From assembly GCF_026210795.1 (NCBI RefSeq), contig NC_089442.1, positions 1,054,001-1,118,000 on the forward strand: a stretch of 64,000 nt of DNA, given 5' to 3'. Shown in pieces: positions 58,514 to 64,000 of this stretch. The position numbers and the translations under genes are program-made. Below the pieces are notes generated by a model. That model was not told the DNA's origin. It did no database searches and saw only the letters and a program-made list of their open reading frames with translations. The DNA is from Rhizophagus irregularis. Lineage: Eukaryota; Glomeromycota; Glomeromycetes; Glomerales; Glomeraceae. Every line of letters starts with the position of its first letter. Position 1 is the first letter of the stretch.

Positions 58514-60202
58514 ACTAAAGTTAGTATAATTATTATTTATTTTTATTGCTTCAGTCAAATAGTTTAAAAAAGTAATTACTGTATTTATTGAATGTTGGTA
58601 TATATGATATATATGATAATATTTGCTTTGATAATATTTGATATATTTTTTATTTTATATTTATATCATTATTTGTAAGAATTATTGGTCGTCCTTGTAA
58701 TGATGATAAATCTTCCACACATCCGTCCATATTTTTGAAACTTCAACAAAGTTTTAGAAACAGTAAATTTGCCAATATTAATTTTACATGAGGATTTTAA
58801 AATTCTATTTATCATATTATAGCATGAAATATAAAAGGTCAATACATTATGAAAACTTATATATTCTAATTACAATTTGATCCTAAACTCCTTATTTTAT
58901 ATAGAATGCAACAAATTTAGCCTACTTATTAAATATTAACTAGGATTTAGGAAATTATTAATATTTTTTTTCTTTATTGATTGATATCATTGTATTTTGC
59001 TCAACACTAATTATAGAGTATTATATGTGATTTTTTTTGCATAAGTAAAATTAGTTTGTAATTGAACAAATAAAATACAAGATTTGAATATGAACTTATT
59101 GAAAGTATATTTATATTTATTATTAACTATAAGCAAATTATAATCATCATAACATTTTTTTGATCTATTATTATTAGCAACAATTATATATTGTAATGAA
59201 ATTTTAAAATTATTATATATTTTACAGATTTTACTTTTAATTGAATATATAGAAAGTAAGTAACGGAAATTGGCTAAGTAAGTAATATAAGGTCACATGA
59301 TCTATTACGTTACTTCTCTTATATATTAAAGGTGTGGAACGTAAATTTTTTGGTAAATACTTTATGTTACTCTTATTGCTAGGGTCTTTGATCACACGAC
59401 GGATTTAATATTTTTGATTGGCCAAATTGGCCACATGATTCGCGTCATGTTTATTTGTTAATGAATCTTGTTTTCAGTATAGGTTCATTTCATCAGTTCT
59501 TTCGGCCTCTCTTTTATTTTTATTTCTAACTTTGCATTCTGCTTACGCTTTGTTTCTTACTAACTCTATTTCATCATTTTTAGGTAGTTCTGCAATTAAG
59601 GTTCAGTTGTTTTTCACTTTAGCTTATATTCATTATATATTTCATTGGGTACAACAAAATAAAATCATTATTTTGGGTGCGAGCATATTTTCAACTAGCT
59701 CAACCTGTTTGTTAGGTACCAACACCTGATATTCCGGTAAGGAGAAACTTGTGTTTTAGATTTGAAGCCTTTACAGATCAATATTTTACCAATAATTCAT
59801 AGATATTTACATATGTCTTTCTCACATATAGTGAGGATTTCTCATTCACTGGAAGATTCAAATCACTAGGATGTTTAATTATATCTTTGGGACCAGGTTC
59901 TTGAAACTGGCGTTTTGTTGTTGATAACTGAAGTTGGTACTGTAACCGAGCTTTATTGTCTGAATCTTATAAATGTAAGTGAAAGGGTGTTAGCTCACAT
60001 GCTTCTAGTAATTACACATCCATTTATTGATATTACCTATTAATTTTCGTCTCTTAGTAAATACTTCAAAGGTCAGAAGTTGATATTTCCCTAGTGGTTA
60101 ATAAAAAAATGTTGCGTTAGAAACTGGCTACATATTGGGTTACTAGGAGACTAAAAAAACAAAATTAATTAATATGTATCGAATATGAAAAAGCTTTCAT
60201 GT
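58514..60202. other. Intergenic, no gene supported
   Basis: The frame at 59532-59729 (HYIFHWVQQNK, FSTSSTCLL) is open but uses no ATG and has no partner exon. The sequence from about 59460 is less A+T-rich than its surroundings and may be an older repeat. Confidence 0.35.
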
Positions 60203-60219
60203 ATTTTTTAGATTATGGA
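60203..60219 (+). repeat. 17-bp target duplication, left
   Basis: ATTTTTTAGATTATGGA, identical to 62906-62922 and immediately before the element. Confidence 0.8.
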
Positions 60220-60371
60220 AAAAAAAAAACTCTTTCCCCTTTCCGTTTTTTTATTAAAATTCTGCAGTATCCTATTTTTCTCACGAATAAAATAAAAAAA
60301 AAATTTTTTCCAAGAGGAGAGGACCACGAGGTGGCCTCTACGGAAAGGCTTCCTCTCACTTTAACTGTTCT

Positions 60372-60977
60372 TTGAAAGAGCTAGAGATGGAAAATAGTAC
60401 TATCTCTATAGAACATATGCCTCTAGAGGCTATTTCTTTTCTTTCTTTACAAAATACTTTTCGAAAACCCACTTCTCATTATGAATATAGTCTCCTTATT
60501 TCGGTGGAAAAATTTCATGTGAATATTAATAATCGTACCGATTATAATAAGATTTACGAAATAAGACGCTCAAAAAGTTACTTTTTTGAGCTGGCCGATC
60601 AATTTTCAGGCACCAATGATATTCATCTTATCATACACACAAATGATTACCACATGCAGACTAAACCGATTCGGTATACTTCATCGAGTCCATTTCCCAA
60701 CAAGAAATACCAAATTAGTAAAATGCTCACGCACTTCTTTTCCTTACAACGAGTGATTCCACGTAGAATACAACAAAGATATTTTAACCTTATCCGCCGC
60801 AAACTATTGGATCAGTTTGATATTATCCGATCACGTGCAGGCAATACTCTTTTACCTGACAATGAAGATCACCCTCACCCCGGAAGTCAACATAACAAAT
60901 CTTCCAAAACTTTCTTCAATTTCTTGTACAAGAGATATCATTTTCACTTCGCTGTTATACCCCTTGCCAACATTTAA
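60372..60977 (+). CDS. Element ORF A, unknown function
   Basis: From about 60387 (MENSTISIEHMPLEAISF) to TAA 60975-60977. It reads EYSLLISVEKFHVNINNRTD, RSKSYFFELADQF and RRIQQRYFNLIRRKLLDQFD; basic, His-rich toward the end. The stop overlaps the ATG of the next frame in the string TAATG. No family recognised. The frame shift to ORF B may instead be a mutation. Confidence 0.55.
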   Translation: MKELEMENSTISIEHMPLEAISFLSLQNTFRKPTSHYEYSLLISVEKFHVNINNRTDYNKIYEIRRSKSYFFELADQFSGTNDIHLIIHTNDYHMQTKPIRYTSSSPFPNKKYQISKMLTHFFSLQRVIPRRIQQRYFNLIRRKLLDQFDIIRSRAGNTLLPDNEDHPHPGSQHNKSSKTFFNFLYKRYHFHFAVIPLANI

Positions 60978-61579
60978 TGACTCTAAAAAAGTCCAAAGAT
61001 ATATCTTTTTGCCGTGTACCTAGTCCTTTCGTCATGACTAATGATCGTCATGCTTGTGTCGATCATCAGAAAGAGTTTTTTCGTAATCGACTCTTCCATT
61101 CTACAAGACATTATGTTTTACGAGATCAAGTCCCGCCTAACTCCAAAACCTCCCATGCTCAACTACTCTACAATAGATGGAAAGAAGGCACCGGAAAACA
61201 AATCTTTTCGCGACGCCTCGGCATTGAATACTCTATGAATTACCTGGCTGGAAGTAATAAAAACATCATCCGCCTACATCACCGTCACATGTATATGAAA
61301 CGGTTTTCTAACTTCAGATTCATTCCCTTTCCTAATCCAAAGACTAAAAAGGATCAACAAAAGCGTTTCAAACGAAATTGCAATAGAGTTTTTAATACCC
61401 GTTACGATTCAGCATGTACTAGTTTCGAAGCGAAACTTAAAGCTGCTTGGAAAAATCATTTTATTTTTCACAAATCTCAAACTGTTCACAAGACCCTTTC
61501 ACATCTCACTTATTCACGGAAATCGGTAATCCCGATGCTAATGTTTACAAGTTTAACATCCCATTTTACGAACCCCTAG
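60977..61579 (+). CDS. Element ORF B, unknown function
   Basis: Starts at the ATG overlapping the ORF A stop (60977-60979). It is very basic: RHYVLRDQVPPNSKTSHAQL, FSRRLGIEYSMNYLAGSNKN, RHMYMKRFSNFRFIPFPN, KKDQQKRFKRNCNRVFNTRY. The last about 40 codons lose protein character where the overlapping frame 61447-61953 gains it, so a frameshift lies near 61500. It might bind nucleic acid; that is inferred from charge only. Confidence 0.5.
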   Translation: MTLKKSKDISFCRVPSPFVMTNDRHACVDHQKEFFRNRLFHSTRHYVLRDQVPPNSKTSHAQLLYNRWKEGTGKQIFSRRLGIEYSMNYLAGSNKNIIRLHHRHMYMKRFSNFRFIPFPNPKTKKDQQKRFKRNCNRVFNTRYDSACTSFEAKLKAAWKNHFIFHKSQTVHKTLSHLTYSRKSVIPMLMFTSLTSHFTNP

Positions 61580-62445
61580 GTGTACCTCCAGTCTCTCAAG
61601 AAGACCTCTCATTAGATGAACCTAAACTCAGGTTCTCTGGTATATTCAAAGTTGATCTACCCTCTAACGCACCCCGACTTAATTTAAATTCATCAGGAAT
61701 CCAGATGAATAATTTTAATTTCAACCAATTGACAGACGCTTCGGCGTCTAACGACATTATTACTTTCTCTCCACATCCTGCACACACCATGGTCGCCACA
61801 GTGGAAAATTACGACCCACATCAAAGGAACGTGTGCGATCCACTTAAACCTTTCGTCCCTAGATCTCCCATCTATGATGAATACGGACATTACTTACCAC
61901 CCGATTCTGTTGGATGGTTAAGTGTTGTCGAGAATTCCTTCATACTAAGATGACAACCCGACCTAGTGGCCGAGGTACAGGAATTACAATCAGATAGGCG
62001 TACTAAATTGAAGCCTAAAGAATTTCAATGTCGGCTAGATAAGGCCAAACGTAAATCAACCCTACACATTTATCATGGCACTAGTGCCAAACACCTTCAA
62101 CGTCGTCTAGATACTACGACCCACCTTACCACCGTACAAACTACCTATCACCGGTACATGAACTATGCGACCGGCACTTGTTCAGACCGCCTTTACGAGC
62201 GTGAACGACAACGTTACCAGTCTTATCTGGATTCTCTCCCTAAAAAATATATGCTCCCACACCTCGAGGACATCGCCTATAATGACACCTCTGACGATAC
62301 TAAACGCCTCGAAGTTCGTCTTAAGAAACGGGACACTCTTAATAACCTCTGCGATCGTTATCTTCACAGAGACCAAATTAAACGTATACGACTGGATACA
62401 GATTACCCTATTGACTCCCCTGTTTCTAGTTCAAACAAATCTTAG
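61447..62445 (+). pseudogene. Element ORF C, one in-frame stop
   Basis: One frame from 61447 to TAG 62443-62445, with a single TGA at 61951-61953. Before it: HLFTEIGNPDANVYKFNIPF, YEPLGVPPVSQEDLSLDEPK, FVPRSPIYDEYGHYLPPDS. After it: LVAEVQELQSDRRTKLKPKE, RERQRYQSYLDSLPKKYML and RYLHRDQIKRIRLDTDYP. It is probably the C-terminal half of the protein begun in ORF B. The stop marks this copy as dead, unless it is read through. Confidence 0.5.
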
Positions 62446-62905
62446 ATTTTGTTAATTTTCATTAGTTTTGTATACACATTTGTAATGAGTTCAAATTTTG
62501 ACAGCTTTCTTTCCTTTATCTTACACTAATCAACCTCTACCCTTATTAGTGTAGATTGAAGTTTAACTAAATTAGAACAATTAAGAATAGTGTGAATCAT
62601 TCCACCTCTGACAGTATTTACAGGTGGTCACCCTAGTGGGTGAAAAGAAAAATACGGGCTGTTTCTCTTTTTTTGTTTCAGTTGTTTTTTTAGTTCTTCT
62701 TTTTCATTCGATAGTACTTTCTAGACTCCCGGTTATGCCTAATTGTTCTAATGAATAAGAGGCAAGATGACCCCTTCGGGCTCCTCCCGAGAGGTTGGGT
62801 TTATCATTAGCTTAGAATTTATTGTTTTTTTAAATCATGTTTATTCTTATTTAGTGTTTGACCCCAGTCGAGTCTATATTTTAAAAATAAAAATAAAAAT
62901 AAAAA

Positions 62906-62922
62906 ATTTTTTAGATTATGGA
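62906..62922 (+). repeat. 17-bp target duplication, right
   Basis: ATTTTTTAGATTATGGA, directly after the TAAAAA-type tail. Confidence 0.8.
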
Positions 62923-64000
62923 TTATAATTACTTTTGCTATAAAAAAGGTTATTACAATGCGAAAGGCTTAGATTTGACATATCTCTTCGAGAAGTCAGC
63001 TTTTTCATTATTTTTTGATGGTTGAAAGGACTCCTTTGTTGCATCTTTATCAATGAAAAAAATATGTAGCTCAGTTTTTCTTTACATGTATAAAGAAGGT
63101 TATAAAGATAGAACTTGTATTATTGACTTAAAAGGATTTTAAAAAAGAAAAATAAGATTTACGTATGATTTATCAAGTTATGTGATTGCGTCTTAAATCT
63201 GAATAAACTTTTGATTATGGGGACGCACTTCTTATTAATATTAGCTGATCGACACAAAAGAATTTGTCATCGTAAAATATTAGCGGGGCAGAATGACTGC
63301 AGATTATGTATTGTAATGCTTTGTGATATGGTCCTTACCACATTGAGTCGGTAACAAAATATTCTTTTATTTAATAATAAAATATGATAAAAATATAAGA
63401 TAATAATAATAAATACATTAAATTTATGTGAAAATTTAAAAAGATTCTAAAAACATCTATATTGAATTAATCCTCTATTTATAATAAATCATAAATCGGC
63501 AATATTTATTAAATGAGGCTCATGATTTATTTGGGGCTTAGGAAAGACCAAAATACGAAAGTATTTTAATAAGATATAAAGACCTAAAAATGGAAATCTA
63601 AATTAGAAAAATTGATGTGAATAATATTTGAATATTCATTTTCATATGTCCAGTTTATACTCATGTTGACAGGAGTTCTATATACTTAAACTAAATATGA
63701 AACTGCGCGTCTGCGCCATATACTTAATAAATTCACTAGATAATTCCAGCATTAATCACTTGTGTTTTCTGTAAACTGATTGGTTAAAACAATGATTCCT
63801 TGTTATATATAAATGGAATAGGTTATCACCTCATCACCATATATTAATTATAAACTAGAGTAACTTGGTAATTGTTAGTGAGTTATAATCATTATACTGT
63901 CAGATTGACTCGAAAATTTTGGGTCGGGTCATCAAACGTTTTTATAATTAAATATAAAAAAAATTGATTTTTTTTTATTAAAAACGTCAGACTTGACGTT
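62923..64000. other. Intergenic to window end; possible element start
   Basis: No gene. Near 63914-63930 TTTTGGGTCGGGTCATC resembles the GGGTC subterminal repeats of the hAT-like elements, so another copy may begin here and run off the window. Confidence 0.35.

Larger units (their letters stand above)
60220..62905 (+). mobile_element. Retroposed element with A-rich tail and no reverse transcriptase (2.7 kb)
   Basis: A perfect 17-bp duplication, ATTTTTTAGATTATGGA, borders it, and the right end is (TAAAAA)n, the mark of target-primed insertion by non-LTR retrotransposons. A 5' hairpin GAGGACCACGAGGTGGCCTC lies near 60318. Coding runs from 60372 to 62445 in frames broken as described below. The 3' part has stem-loops (CACCCTAGTGGGTG; CCCTTCGGGCTCCTCCCGAG). 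C-ending codons and intronless frames set it apart from its surroundings. No YxDD, endonuclease or other retroelement enzyme motif was seen, so it probably moved with help from another element. Confidence 0.75.

Overview
The window is nuclear DNA of a filamentous fungus and very probably an arbuscular mycorrhizal one (Glomeromycotina, Rhizophagus-like). Three things point there: strong A+T richness with short GT-AG introns; several paralogs of one kinase family (zinc-ribbon N-terminus, WTSGN motif, tyrosine-kinase-like domain with DLG/DMG in place of DFG) next to BTB-BACK-TLDc genes, MATA-HMG boxes and RING fragments; and a dense load of small transposons. The species call is inference from family content; no rRNA or other marker was seen.

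Layout. 0-5 kb: a kinase cut by the window edge and lacking its C-lobe, then a MATA-HMG box; the kinase-tail plus HMG block is repeated in decayed form at 4.3-4.9 kb, with a three-exon small gene between. 5.5-6.5 kb: an intact two-exon pirin. 7.6-16.3 kb: a 182-bp minisatellite and a segmental duplication carrying two kinase paralogs, one cut after exon 1 beside a broken RING gene, the other split by several small elements. 17-24 kb: a BTB-TLDc relic, an intact BTB-BACK-TLDc gene and an intact four-exon tyrosine recombinase. 24-26 kb: two adjacent hAT-like elements. 26-30 kb: gene relics. 30-33 kb: an intact 672-aa kinase with repeat-like tail exons. 34-38 kb: a pogo/Tigger transposase relic, a further hAT-like element and a second BTB-BACK-TLDc gene. 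39-46 kb: inverted repeats, kinase relics, and an intact kinase whose tail is built from skippable 3n exons. 47-50 kb: a four-exon membrane-anchored acidic protein that shows no long ORF, beside a decayed coiled-coil repeat-family gene. 50-55 kb: almost no genes, two hAT-like elements. 55.5-58.5 kb: a kinase gene with four tandem zinc-ribbon/N-lobe modules and one C-lobe. 60.2-62.9 kb: a retroposed element with a 17-bp target duplication, an A-rich tail and no visible reverse transcriptase.

The genes do not form a pathway. The window reads as a signalling-gene birth-and-death region: kinase and BTB genes duplicate, gain or lose exons, and are broken by small elements. The most notable finding is the poly-N-lobe kinase at 55.5-58.5 kb. 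Next are the retroposed element, the set of hAT-like elements with 8-bp target duplications (five perfect, two with one mismatch), and the recombinase with all catalytic residues present. Splice sites were read by eye from GT-AG positions and reading-frame phase; none is backed by transcript data.
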